A stretch of DNA of 9,281 bases from Lentisphaeria bacterium (GTDB taxonomy: Bacteria > Verrucomicrobiota > Lentisphaeria > Victivallales > UBA1829). How positions within the stretch are numbered: the first letter of the stretch is position 1; each line of letters begins with the position of its first letter. Positions 1 through 6,686 of the stretch are shown here, piece by piece. The stretch spans positions 1 to 9,281 of the forward strand of contig JAFYBD010000242.1 in NCBI GenBank assembly GCA_017540385.1. The letters are read 5' to 3'. The notes beneath the pieces were generated by a model. The model searched no databases, was not told the origin of the DNA, and saw nothing but the letters and a program-made list of their open reading frames with translations. The translations under genes were made by a program, and so were the position numbers.

Positions 1-726
1 AAACGCCGGGTTCTTTTCCGCGAAGATGAGGACGGACGATGCGATCCTGCCGAGTTCGCGGACGATGAGCTCCCGGGGGACTTCGCCGTCGAACAACTGT
101 GCGGAATCGAGGTCCCAGACCCCGAACCGCCCGTCGTTTCCGGTCCGGTACAGGTTCACGAGCTTCAGGTCGCCGTGGTAGAACCCGTGCGCGTGAAGTA
201 CGGCCGCGACGCGTGCGGCCTCCGTGATCACGGACGGCATCCGCGCCGGAGCCTCCGGGCTCTGCTCCGTGAACGCCATCAGGTCCTGCGCGTCCTCCAC
301 GGCGTCGGTCATGAGATAGCCCGCGAGCAGAAAGCGCGCGCAGCGTTTTTCTCCGGCGGCGAGCACGCGCGGGGTCATGATCCCGGCCGCCTCGACACGT
401 TGTGCCGCGATCGCGGCGCGGAAGGCGCGGGCGGGGATGAAGAAATATTTGAACGTGTACTCAAAACCGTGGACTCTGTTCCGCTTGACGAAGACCGGCT
501 TGCCGTCGGGCAGCGTCCAGATGGATGCGCTGGACGCCCACGAGACTTTCGCGTGGGCACCGTCCCGGATCAGGGCGTCGACTTCGGCGAAATGCTTCGC
601 GAGGTAGTCCTGTGCGGGGCCGGGGGAGACGGCGAAACGGTACGGCCCTTTCCGCACCTCGCGCACTCCGGGCAGCGCCAGAAACCGTTCACGGCAATGG
701 AAATAGTCTATACCTATCTTTTTCAC
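1..726 (-). CDS. Lipopolysaccharide kinase (Kdo/WaaP-type) family protein, C-terminus cut by window edge
   Basis: The first 242 residues are visible; the frame is still open at the left edge. It has a protein-kinase-like fold of the WaaP/Kdo kinase type. K81 in PVFVKRNR fits the ATP lysine, HGDLKLVN (184-191) is the catalytic loop with D186 and N191, and WDLD (204-207) is the metal-binding DFG equivalent. The stretch GIMTPRVLAAGEKR (115-128) also resembles these kinases. Such enzymes phosphorylate sugars of the lipopolysaccharide inner core (Kdo or heptose) at the cytoplasmic face. The GTG start at 726-724 was chosen because it overlaps the stop of the upstream peptidase gene as GTGA, implying translational coupling. 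No strong Shine-Dalgarno sequence is visible. It is the last visible gene of the ftsA-ftsZ block. The substrate cannot be told, and another small-molecule or protein kinase of the same superfamily is possible. Confidence 0.82.
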   Translation of the reverse strand, partial: MKKIGIDYFHCRERFLALPGVREVRKGPYRFAVSPGPAQDYLAKHFAEVDALIRDGAHAKVSWASSASIWTLPDGKPVFVKRNRVHGFEYTFKYFFIPARAFRAAIAAQRVEAAGIMTPRVLAAGEKRCARFLLAGYLMTDAVEDAQDLMAFTEQSPEAPARMPSVITEAARVAAVLHAHGFYHGDLKLVNLYRTGNDGRFGVWDLDSAQLFDGEVPRELIVRELGRIASSVLIFAEKNPAF

Positions 727-1691
727 AGGTCTTTGAATCCGTTCGATGCGAGACGCCATGCGGTCAGGAGCGCCACGTCGGCGGCGGTCTTCATGCTCTC
801 CGCCGAGATCTTGTCCATCGTGTCGGCTCCGGTGTGCCAGTAGCAGTTTTTCGGGCCGAACTCGAAGTCGATCAGGTCGACTGCGGGGATCCCGGCCTGG
901 AGGAACGGATAATGGTCGTCCAGCATGTTTATGTCGCCGAGGGAGAATTTCGGACCGTATCCGAGCTCGTCGGCCGCTTTCAGGACGACTTTCGCGAGCC
1001 CCGGGGTCGAGTTGCCCGCGAGGGCGATGTGCAGATCCTTGTCGCCGATCATGTCCAGCAGGATCATCGCCTTGCAGTATCTCCGGCCTGTGGCGGGGTC
1101 CTCGAGCTGCCCCGACCGGCGCAGGTATTCCACGTAGTCGCGGCTGCCGAGGAGGCCGTCGGTCTCGGTGTACTGGTAGAGCGCCTCCTCGCCGTCGAAG
1201 AAAACGAACCGGAGTCCGCAGGGCAGGGGGCGCGAATTCATATAATCGCCGACCGCCGCTACCATGGCGAGCAGGGCGCCGACCCCGGACGCGCCGTCGT
1301 TCGCCCCGGCGAAATCCGGGTCGCTGAAGAGCTTTTTGGTGTCGTGATGTGCTCCGATGACGATGAAGTCCTCGTTGTCTTCGGCGCGGCCTTTCTGGTG
1401 AAAGACGATCTCGACGGTGCGGATCGGGTCATGATGGAGGGTCACGATGTTCCAGCCCGTTTCGGGCATGCCGGGCATCGTGTACGCCTGTTCCTCGATC
1501 CATTCGGCGGATTTGGCGGCTCCCTCGGTGCGGAAGACGCGCGGCCCGAGGTCGTAATTGCCCTGCGCGTACTTCATGGCGAGTTCGCCGTCGATGACCG
1601 GCGCGCCGGCGGGTTCGTCCTGGCATCCGGCGGCCGCGAACAGCACGGCGCAGGCGGAAATGAGGCCGGCGAAAAGGAAGCGGTGTTTCAC
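723..1691 (-). CDS. M28-family zinc enzyme lipoprotein, glutaminyl-peptide cyclotransferase-like
   Basis: 322 residues. A signal peptide ends in lipobox AAGC (20-23), so the mature protein is likely lipid-anchored outside the inner membrane. The M28 zinc site is complete: H115/D117 in AHHDTK, D132 in GANDGASG, E168-E169 in FFDGEEA, D213 in LLDMIGD and H286 in YWHTGAD. Several stretches (FFDGEEA...GSRDY, LLDMIG, DDHYPFLQAGIP at 258-269, WH at 285-286) look more like glutaminyl cyclases, which form N-terminal pyroglutamate, than like classical M28 aminopeptidases. Both activities are possible because the HxD histidine is also present. The start is a GTG with AGGGGAG six bases upstream, only 2 bp after the ftsZ stop. 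The stop overlaps the kinase start. A periplasmic enzyme in the same operon as ftsZ is unusual. Family assignment is secure; cyclase versus peptidase is not. Confidence 0.88.
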   Translation of the reverse strand: MKHRFLFAGLISACAVLFAAAGCQDEPAGAPVIDGELAMKYAQGNYDLGPRVFRTEGAAKSAEWIEEQAYTMPGMPETGWNIVTLHHDPIRTVEIVFHQKGRAEDNEDFIVIGAHHDTKKLFSDPDFAGANDGASGVGALLAMVAAVGDYMNSRPLPCGLRFVFFDGEEALYQYTETDGLLGSRDYVEYLRRSGQLEDPATGRRYCKAMILLDMIGDKDLHIALAGNSTPGLAKVVLKAADELGYGPKFSLGDINMLDDHYPFLQAGIPAVDLIDFEFGPKNCYWHTGADTMDKISAESMKTAADVALLTAWRLASNGFKDL

Positions 1692-1693
1692 GG

Positions 1694-2941
1694 TCAGCTC
1701 CCCTGGTCGATCTTGGTGCCCTTGCGCTGATACGTCGGGATGTCGAGGTCCACGTTCCGGAACTGCACGGAGGGCTGTTTCTCGAAGATGCCGCGGTCGT
1801 ACGTGGACAGGCCGAGTTCGACCTCGATCACGTCGCCCCCGGCGGACGGGAACACGAGCGAGGGTTCCGCCTCGGGCACGGGGACGACGGTCGTTTTCGC
1901 GGCCGCCCTGCCGGGACGGAGCGGGACCGGTTCGGGCTTGGAGTCCGGGGCGTACTGGAAGATCACGGCGGTCATCTGGACGGAACCTGCGGCTTCGTCG
2001 CAGACGTTTGCGCCGGAAATGAGCTCGATGTTTTTCGGCAGGACGTCCGCGGCGAGCTCGAGCGAACGCTTCAGTTCGCCCAGCTCCAGGTCGGGTCCGC
2101 CCGTGAGCGTGACGATGGCCGCGTCGGCGCGTTTGAGCGCCTCCTTGCCGCCGAGGAACGGCGAATCGAGCATGCGCGAGAGCGCGAGGGCGCAGCGGTC
2201 GAGACCGTCGGAATTCTCGGCGAATCCGACCCCGACTCCGCAGGCGGCGCGGCGTTTGTTCAGCGCCCGCATGAACGTGGCGAAATCGGTCCCGACGAGG
2301 TCGCGGCAGCGGAGCACCGCGGCGATCCCGGCGACGGTCCCGGCCATTTCCTTGGCGGCCATCGCGAACGCATTTTCCGCCGGGGTGTCCGGGGGAAGCG
2401 TGCTGAAGAGCAGGTCGTTCGGCATGGTCACGACCACGTCGGCGACCGGGATGATCTCCTGCAGGTAGTCCTCGGCGTTTTTCCGGCGGGAGTGCGCCTC
2501 GAAGGAGAACGGCGTGGTGAGCAGGAAGATGGCGGGGACGCCCTCGGAACGCGCCACGCTGGCGAGCGTGCGGATGCCGCCGGTAGCCGTACCTCCCCCG
2601 AGGCCCCCGGTCACGATGAGCAGAGAGAAATCCTTGATATGTGCCGTGAGGTTGGCGCGTTCGTGCGAAATGGCGCGTTCGCCCCGGATCACGTCGCCGC
2701 CGCAGCCTGCGTTCGAGCGGGGCGACCAGTCGGCGGAAGCGTTGATGACGGCGTCGGCGCGGGTCTTGGAGAGGACGTCGCCGTCGGTGTCGACCGCGAG
2801 CGTGACGAGCCAGTCGGCGCGCGGGTTGGCGCGGAGCAGGTCGAGCACGCGGATGCCGCAGCCTCCGAGACCGATGACGAGGGCTTTCCCGAGGGGGACG
2901 GAGGAGAGGCCGGAGGGACGGTTTGCAGTGTTTTCCATCAT
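1694..2941 (-). CDS. ftsZ: Cell division protein FtsZ, divergent T7 loop
   Basis: 415-residue tubulin-like GTPase that polymerises into the division ring at mid-cell. Visible in order: T1 loop VIGLGGCG (22-29), AVDTD (49-53), tubulin signature GGLGGGTATGG (112-122), the sugar-binding region PFSFEAHSRR (144-153), NDLL (175-178), the T7 loop near 217-222, a C-terminal subdomain including LTGGPDLELGE (279-289), a Pro-rich linker from about 332, and the conserved C-terminal peptide LDIPTYQRKG (399-408) that binds FtsA. In the T7 loop the usual NxDFAD reads GTDFAT: D219 is kept, but the second catalytic Asp (E. coli D212) is T222 and the Asn is Gly. The T3 region (GCGGDVIRGERA, 79-90) also departs from the usual GAGANPxxG. 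The start overlaps the ftsA stop as ATGA, with a second ATG directly after. Assignment is firm; how well it hydrolyses GTP is open. Confidence 0.95.
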   Translation of the reverse strand: MMENTANRPSGLSSVPLGKALVIGLGGCGIRVLDLLRANPRADWLVTLAVDTDGDVLSKTRADAVINASADWSPRSNAGCGGDVIRGERAISHERANLTAHIKDFSLLIVTGGLGGGTATGGIRTLASVARSEGVPAIFLLTTPFSFEAHSRRKNAEDYLQEIIPVADVVVTMPNDLLFSTLPPDTPAENAFAMAAKEMAGTVAGIAAVLRCRDLVGTDFATFMRALNKRRAACGVGVGFAENSDGLDRCALALSRMLDSPFLGGKEALKRADAAIVTLTGGPDLELGELKRSLELAADVLPKNIELISGANVCDEAAGSVQMTAVIFQYAPDSKPEPVPLRPGRAAAKTTVVPVPEAEPSLVFPSAGGDVIEVELGLSTYDRGIFEKQPSVQFRNVDLDIPTYQRKGTKIDQGS

Positions 2942-4215
2942 ACTTTCAGAGCCTTTCCCAAGTTGAAGAGCTGTTTCATGATCTGGTCGCCGGCGTTCTC
3001 CATGGCGCGGCGGAGACCGTTGCCGCCAGACGGCGAATCCGCCTCAAGTGCGGCGGCGTGTTTCACGAGTCCGAGGATCGCGGAGTAGCACGGCATGGGA
3101 CTGCGGAACGACGAGAGCGCGCCGGTGACATTCATGGCCTCGCCGACGCGGACCGGGAGCCCCATGACGTTTTTGAGGATGTCGGAGGCGGATTCGATCA
3201 TCGCGCCGCCGCCGGTGAGCACGACGCTGTTGATGCAGGGCAGCGCCTTGGCGCGTTCGAGTTCGTTTTTGATGAGCGAGAACGTCTCGCGCTGGCGGAG
3301 GTCCATGACTTTTTCGAACGAGTCGAGCGGGATGCGGCGGATCTTGTCGGAGCCGCCGCTGGAGACCATGTATTCGATGCAGCTTTTTCCCTCGGACCGG
3401 AGCGTCTCGAGCTTCGATTCGCGGATGAATTTGTGGCAGAATTCGTAGGGCAGGTCCAGCGCCACCGAGAGGTCGTTCGCCACGTTGTTCACGCCGGTCG
3501 GGATCACGCCGCTGAAGAGCACGCCCTCCTGGTAGAGCAGCACGTAGGAGCAGACCCCGGCGCCGTAGTCGATCAGCAGCGTGCCCTGGGACTGTTCGTC
3601 GGCGGTGAGCACGCTGTAGGCGTCCGCGAACGGCGCGAAGACGGGGTAGCCGTCCTCGAATCCGAGCTCGCGCAGGATGACCTTCACGGTCTCGAGGCGT
3701 TTTTTCTCGGCGAAGACGATGTGGACGATGGCGGTGAGCTTCTCCGCGAGCTGGCCGACGGGGTTGAACGTGCGTTTGCGGCTGTCCAGCAGGAACGACG
3801 AATCGTAGACCTGGATGTTGTCGAGGTCGGTGGACACGGCGAGGTTCTTGGCGTTGTCGATGGCCTGCGCGACGTGTTCCCGCGTGACCTTCTTGTCCGG
3901 GGCGTAGATCAGGACCGTGCCCTCGCCGAACCGGAAGCTCACGTGCATGCCGTTCACCAGGAAATAGACCAGGCGTTCCGAGCGGTTGAACACGCGTCCG
4001 AGGCCCTTTTCCGATTCCTCCAGCGTCTCCCGGAGGATCGCCAGCGCGGCGTTCTGGTCGGCGATCACGCCCTTCACCACGGAGTTTTTGCTCGGGCGGG
4101 AGGCGAACGACAGCACCTCGATGTTTCCGTTCTGGTCCGGCATCCCGTGAATCACGCAGATCTTATCCGTGCCGAACTCGATTCCAGTTATGATGGTTCG
4201 TCCTGACGATGACAT
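2938..4215 (-). CDS. ftsA: Cell division protein FtsA
   Basis: 425-residue actin-like ATPase that tethers FtsZ filaments to the membrane and recruits later division proteins. Phosphate-1 motif GIEFGTDK is at 11-18 (E. coli FtsA also has Glu here). The 1C/SHS2 region runs roughly 83-165 and ends in NPVGQLAEKLTAIVHIV (151-167), matching the NPVG...VH landmark. SVLTADE (201-207) is also typical. The phosphate-2 motif at 216-221 reads DYGAGV instead of the usual DIGGGT. The adenosine motif VVLTGGGAMIE is at 331-341. The C-terminal tail QIMKQLFNLGKALKV (411-425) is a likely amphipathic membrane-targeting helix, as in other FtsA. The ATG follows AAGGGA by five bases. It begins the packed ftsA-ftsZ-peptidase-kinase block. 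ftsQ and the mur genes, common upstream neighbours, are absent. Confidence 0.95.
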   Translation of the reverse strand: MSSSGRTIITGIEFGTDKICVIHGMPDQNGNIEVLSFASRPSKNSVVKGVIADQNAALAILRETLEESEKGLGRVFNRSERLVYFLVNGMHVSFRFGEGTVLIYAPDKKVTREHVAQAIDNAKNLAVSTDLDNIQVYDSSFLLDSRKRTFNPVGQLAEKLTAIVHIVFAEKKRLETVKVILRELGFEDGYPVFAPFADAYSVLTADEQSQGTLLIDYGAGVCSYVLLYQEGVLFSGVIPTGVNNVANDLSVALDLPYEFCHKFIRESKLETLRSEGKSCIEYMVSSGGSDKIRRIPLDSFEKVMDLRQRETFSLIKNELERAKALPCINSVVLTGGGAMIESASDILKNVMGLPVRVGEAMNVTGALSSFRSPMPCYSAILGLVKHAAALEADSPSGGNGLRRAMENAGDQIMKQLFNLGKALKV

Positions 4216-4418
4216 GGTTTTCCCTTCGCTTCATGCGTAGCGGTTTGGTCTTTTCGGCGCTCCGGAGCCGCACAGTCGGGCGCGGTTCGCGGAGCCATCA
4301 ATAAACAGTACCACACTTTTTGAAAAAATCGAATGGTTTTCGGAAAAAAACGCGTCTTTTTTTGAGGGGATGGCGCGTGCGTGCGCCTTGGACGCGTCAT
4401 GCGCGCACCGGAGAGCGT
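4216..4418 (-). promoter_or_regulatory. 203-bp spacer upstream of ftsA, with A/T tracts
   Basis: The only sizeable gap in the minus-strand run. It contains A7 (4344-4350) and T7 (4357-4363) flanking CGCGTC, plus further A/T tracts around 4317-4328, in otherwise GC-rich DNA. Minus-strand hexamers resembling TTTTCA and TATTGA lie 17 bp apart near 4300-4330, but the match to a sigma-70 promoter is weak. The size, base composition and position suggest an ftsA promoter and perhaps a regulatory site. This is inference; no operator is recognised. Confidence 0.4.
4372..4409 (-). terminator. Possible hairpin downstream of the HD gene
   Basis: Arms at 4372-4380 and 4401-4409 can form a nine-position GC-rich stem (one G-U pair, one mismatch) with a 20-base loop, starting 10 bases after the HD-gene stop. 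The minus-strand T7 run (4350-4344) lies about 22 bases beyond the stem instead of directly next to it, so this is not a textbook intrinsic terminator. It may only attenuate read-through into ftsA. Confidence 0.25.
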
Positions 4419-4991
4419 TCAGGCGAGGCCGAACATGCGGAGCAGGGCGTCGAATCGTTCGACGGTGTCCGCGCCGAATTTTTCCAGCGATTTCCGCACC
4501 ACTGCGGGCGGTTTCTCGAGCATGTCGCCGGATTTCGAGAAGAATTTGTCGGCGAGGCAGATGAGCTTCTCCTCCGGGGTTTCGGGACAGTAGTCGCGCA
4601 CCGGCAGCGGTATCTTCTGCGCCACGACTTCCGCCGCGGTGATCCCGGTCCCGGTGTGGCGTTCGCAGATGCGGGCGTACGGCTCCATGTCGAGGCCGTT
4701 TGCGCGGCCGTATTCGCGGAGCATGGCCGCGCCGGTCACGCCGTGCGTCACGTAGGGGAGGTCGCCCGTGCAGAGGATGGACGGCGCATGGCATTTCAGG
4801 ATGCCCACGTCGTGCAGCATGGCCCCGGCGGAGACGAGTTCGCGGTCGAGCCCGGGAGGGCAGGCGGGGGCGTCGAGGATCCTGAGCGCCATGTCGCGCA
4901 CTTGCGTGCTGTGGCGGAGCAGGAGCCTGCGCAGAGGGGTGTCCTCCGGGTAGAAATGACGGAGGACGTCTTCGGGGTCGAATCCGGGCAT
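4419..4991 (-). CDS. HD-domain phosphohydrolase
   Basis: 190 residues covering a single compact HD domain with no signal peptide or membrane segment, so probably cytoplasmic. Metal-site candidates are H27 (RHSTQV), H60-D61 in AMLHDVGI, H83 in YVTHGVTGA, H112 in ERHTGTG and D148 in LADKFFSK. The ERHTGTG...IPLP.RDY...EEKLI..ADKFFSK pattern is typical of small uncharacterised HDIG-type phosphohydrolases of bacteria and archaea; the substrate is unknown. HD proteins usually hydrolyse phosphate esters such as nucleotides, often with a two-metal centre. The ATG at 4991 has only a weak upstream GGA. The gene lies 29 bp after the PqiC-like gene, so it is likely co-transcribed with the lipoprotein pair, and just before the ftsA promoter region. 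Family assignment is confident; the biological role is not known. Confidence 0.85.
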   Translation of the reverse strand: MPGFDPEDVLRHFYPEDTPLRRLLLRHSTQVRDMALRILDAPACPPGLDRELVSAGAMLHDVGILKCHAPSILCTGDLPYVTHGVTGAAMLREYGRANGLDMEPYARICERHTGTGITAAEVVAQKIPLPVRDYCPETPEEKLICLADKFFSKSGDMLEKPPAVVRKSLEKFGADTVERFDALLRMFGLA

Positions 4992-5020
4992 GACGGCGTT
5001 TTCCGGGGCGTTGGCGTGCG

Positions 5021-5635
5021 TTACGGCAGGGGTGCGGGCGCCTTCGGGGCCGCCGCATGGGTCTGCATTTCCGCCTTCAGCAATTTCACCACATCGTCGG
5101 CGAACTGCCCGGCGGCCTTGTTCATGCCCTCCGCGAACGATTCGGCGGAGACGTCGTCGACCGGGATGCTGTAGCTCTTCGTGCCGGAGAGTTTGAACTC
5201 GTCATCGGTGTGCTCCGTGATGATGAAATGGATCATCAGGCTGACCTGTTTTTTCTGCACGTTGAGCTCGCAGATCAGGACCGTGCCGTCAAGAGAGAAG
5301 AGCGGTTTCGCGTGGTCCTGGGAGGAATCCGGGGCTGCGGCGAACCGTGCCGACAGGTACTTGGTGAGCATCGCTCCGGGTGGCATCGACCAGCGGTTGT
5401 ACTCGTCCACGCTGATGCGGTTCTCGTCTTCGCGAAACACCATCTTGAAGCGCCCGGCGCACTCGCTGGAGAACGTCTCGACGTCGACCACGAACGGCAA
5501 CCCCGTGACCGGAGCCGGGGACGCGAGGTCGAACGTTTTCGGGTCCGAAAACTCGGTTTCGGGAATCAGGCTGAAATGGCACGACGCGAGGAGCGACGCT
5601 GCTGCCGCCGCGAGGAATAAACCGAACCGTTTCAT
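5021..5635 (-). CDS. PqiC-like ABC-transport auxiliary lipoprotein
   Basis: 204 residues. The signal peptide is Ala/Leu-rich and ends in lipobox LASC (16-19). The mature part resembles the ABC-type transport auxiliary lipoprotein family (PqiC/YmbA type): EYNRWSMPPG (78-87) matches the family's Y-x-RW landmark, followed by an LTKYLSARF helix and alternating strands (about 115-155). It ends in an Ala/Pro-rich tail (193-204). In known systems such lipoproteins sit at the outer membrane and work with MCE-domain proteins and an ABC transporter in moving phospholipids between membranes. No MCE, permease or ATPase gene is visible in this window, so the partners must be elsewhere or the role differs. 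The ATG has a strong AGGAGG eight bases upstream. It lies 37 bp after the LysM gene and 29 bp before the HD gene, consistent with one operon. Similarity is recognised by eye and is moderate. Confidence 0.65.
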   Translation of the reverse strand: MKRFGLFLAAAAASLLASCHFSLIPETEFSDPKTFDLASPAPVTGLPFVVDVETFSSECAGRFKMVFREDENRISVDEYNRWSMPPGAMLTKYLSARFAAAPDSSQDHAKPLFSLDGTVLICELNVQKKQVSLMIHFIITEHTDDEFKLSGTKSYSIPVDDVSAESFAEGMNKAAGQFADDVVKLLKAEMQTHAAAPKAPAPLP

Positions 5636-5672
5636 GGACTATGCCTCCTGTTTGAACGAGGGACAAACTGAA

Positions 5673-6539
5673 TTACTGGGCGGGGGCGGGCGGGATCACG
5701 AGCTTCTGGCCGATCTTCAGGATGCCGCGTTCGCCGAGTGTTTCCTTGTTGGCGTCCTGAATGATCTTCCACATGGACGCCTTGCCGTACATCTTCTGCG
5801 CGATGGCCTGCAGACCGTCGCCTTTCGCCACGTAGTAGTAACGGACGCCGTTTTCGCCGGCGATCGTGGTGCCGGGGGTGCCGGTGGTGGAGGAGGGCAC
5901 GGAGGTGCTTCTCGCCGTGGTCTGGGACGTCGAAGCGGAGGAAGCGGACGAGGCGGTCTGAGTCCGGCCGCTCTGAGTCTGCGTCGCGGCCGTAGTGGCC
6001 TTCGCCAGGCGGTTGCGGAGCTCCTGATTCTGCGCCAGGATCAGCTTCTCGTTGTCGATGTACTTCTGGATCTTCTCGCGGAGAGCGGCGATCTCGGTGT
6101 TCTTCGCAGCGAGCTTCGCCGGATCGACCTGCGGCACGTCGTCCGCGAGCTTCACGTCGTTGCGGACGCGGTAGAGCTCGAACATCTGGCGTTCGCAGTC
6201 CTGGATGTAACGGCGGATCGCGGCCTGGTCGTCCTTCGGGAGGGCCTCGCCGGTGAGGTCAAGATATTTCTGGAGGTGATAGATGGCGGCGGGATAGTTC
6301 TCGAGGTTTTCCTTGTAGAGCAGGGCCACGTCGTAATGCGCCTTCGGGGACTTCGGGCAGATCACGAGGAATTCCTCCAGGCTGTCGGCGGATTCGCGGT
6401 AGGATTTGGAGGTCTTGGCGCTCATGGCTTTCGCGTAGAGCGGGTGAGTGGCTTCCTTGCCCACGTAGTCGGAACAGGCGGAAGCAAAGGCGATGCAGGC
6501 GACGGCCGCCGTCGCGGAGAGGAAACGAATGGCCTTCAT
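5673..6539 (-). CDS. LysM-domain lipoprotein with TPR-like and coiled-coil regions
   Basis: 288 residues. A signal peptide ends near ASAC (19-22), giving a probable lipid-anchored Cys22, although the lipobox is imperfect. Order of parts: a TPR-like helical region (about 33-98), with SYRESADSLEEFLVICP and AHYDVALLYKENL as repeat-like helices; a charged coiled coil (about 143-181, AKNTEIAALREKIQKY and onward); a Ser/Thr/Gln-rich linker (182-229); and one C-terminal LysM module (234-284), YYYVAKGDGLQAIAQKMYG to LKIGQKLVIP, that binds peptidoglycan glycan strands. The likely role is structural or scaffolding in the periplasm. The ATG at 6539 was preferred to an in-frame ATG at 6752 because AGGAG lies eight bases upstream and the signal peptide begins there. 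The longer form adds 71 low-complexity residues. A candidate extended -10 promoter lies just upstream. Confidence 0.87.
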   Translation of the reverse strand: MKAIRFLSATAAVACIAFASACSDYVGKEATHPLYAKAMSAKTSKSYRESADSLEEFLVICPKSPKAHYDVALLYKENLENYPAAIYHLQKYLDLTGEALPKDDQAAIRRYIQDCERQMFELYRVRNDVKLADDVPQVDPAKLAAKNTEIAALREKIQKYIDNEKLILAQNQELRNRLAKATTAATQTQSGRTQTASSASSASTSQTTARSTSVPSSTTGTPGTTIAGENGVRYYYVAKGDGLQAIAQKMYGKASMWKIIQDANKETLGERGILKIGQKLVIPPAPAQ

Positions 6540-6577
6540 GAAAAAAGCTCCTTTCGGGATAATACGGTTAGTTGATG

Positions 6578-6586
6578 ATTTTATCA
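6578..6586 (-). promoter_or_regulatory. Extended -10 promoter for the LysM lipoprotein gene
   Basis: Read on the minus strand, TGaTAAAAT matches an extended -10 element (TGnTATAAT, one mismatch). Transcription would start near 6571, giving a leader of about 31 bases to the ATG at 6539. No good -35 is present, which extended -10 promoters can tolerate. The A/T tracts at 6609-6646 lie at about -40 to -75, where an UP element would be. Confidence 0.5.
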
Positions 6587-6608
6587 TAGAAATATAGCAA
6601 GGGAACGC

Positions 6609-6646
6609 AAAAAAGAAAACCGAAAACCGAAAAAAAACGGAAAAAA
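6609..6646. promoter_or_regulatory. A-tract block between divergent genes
   Basis: Five runs of four to eight A (6609-6614, 6616-6619, 6623-6626, 6630-6637, 6641-6646) are separated by short CCG/CGG-type interruptions. The last three are centred about 9-10 bp apart, so the DNA may be intrinsically curved. The block sits in the 211-bp divergent intergenic region and is the right distance upstream of the LysM promoter to act as an UP element or a nucleoid-protein site. Function is inferred from position only. Confidence 0.45.
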
Positions 6647-6657
6647 GTCTTCCCGCC

Positions 6658-6686
6658 TTGCTTTTCGGGGGGTCAGGAGGTAAATT
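6658..6686 (+). promoter_or_regulatory. Candidate promoter for the DUF3089 lipoprotein gene
   Basis: TTGCTT (6658-6663) and TAAATT (6681-6686) are separated by 17 bp, a partial sigma-70-like match (3/6 and 4/6). The inverted repeat CGGGGG (6666-6671) / CCCCCG (6693-6698) brackets the -10 and could be an operator. TATAAC at 6686-6691 is an alternative -10 without a good -35. Confidence 0.35.

Noticed and set aside
525..1730. Long plus-strand open frame opposite the M28 gene
   Set aside because: It is antisense to a gene with a complete zinc site and lipobox. The product is Arg/Gly/Val-rich with no recognisable domain, as expected for a GC-rich shadow frame.
1694..2941. A different tubulin-like protein (TubZ or CetZ) instead of FtsZ
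   Set aside because: The conserved FtsA-binding C-terminal peptide, overall alignment and overlap with ftsA show it is FtsZ despite the altered loops.
2923..4206. Long plus-strand open frame opposite ftsA
   Set aside because: It is almost exactly antisense to ftsA, rich in His/Val/Glu/Asp, and lacks a domain; it is a mirror artefact of biased codon use.
4231..5058. Arg-rich minus-strand frame overlapping the HD gene
   Set aside because: It is a different frame across the HD gene and the ftsA spacer, with Arg/Pro/His bias and no domain; the HD motif frame is the real one.
5181..6575. Plus-strand open frame spanning the LysM and PqiC-like genes
   Set aside because: It crosses two minus-strand lipoprotein genes, has low-complexity Gly/Arg/Val content and no supported start.
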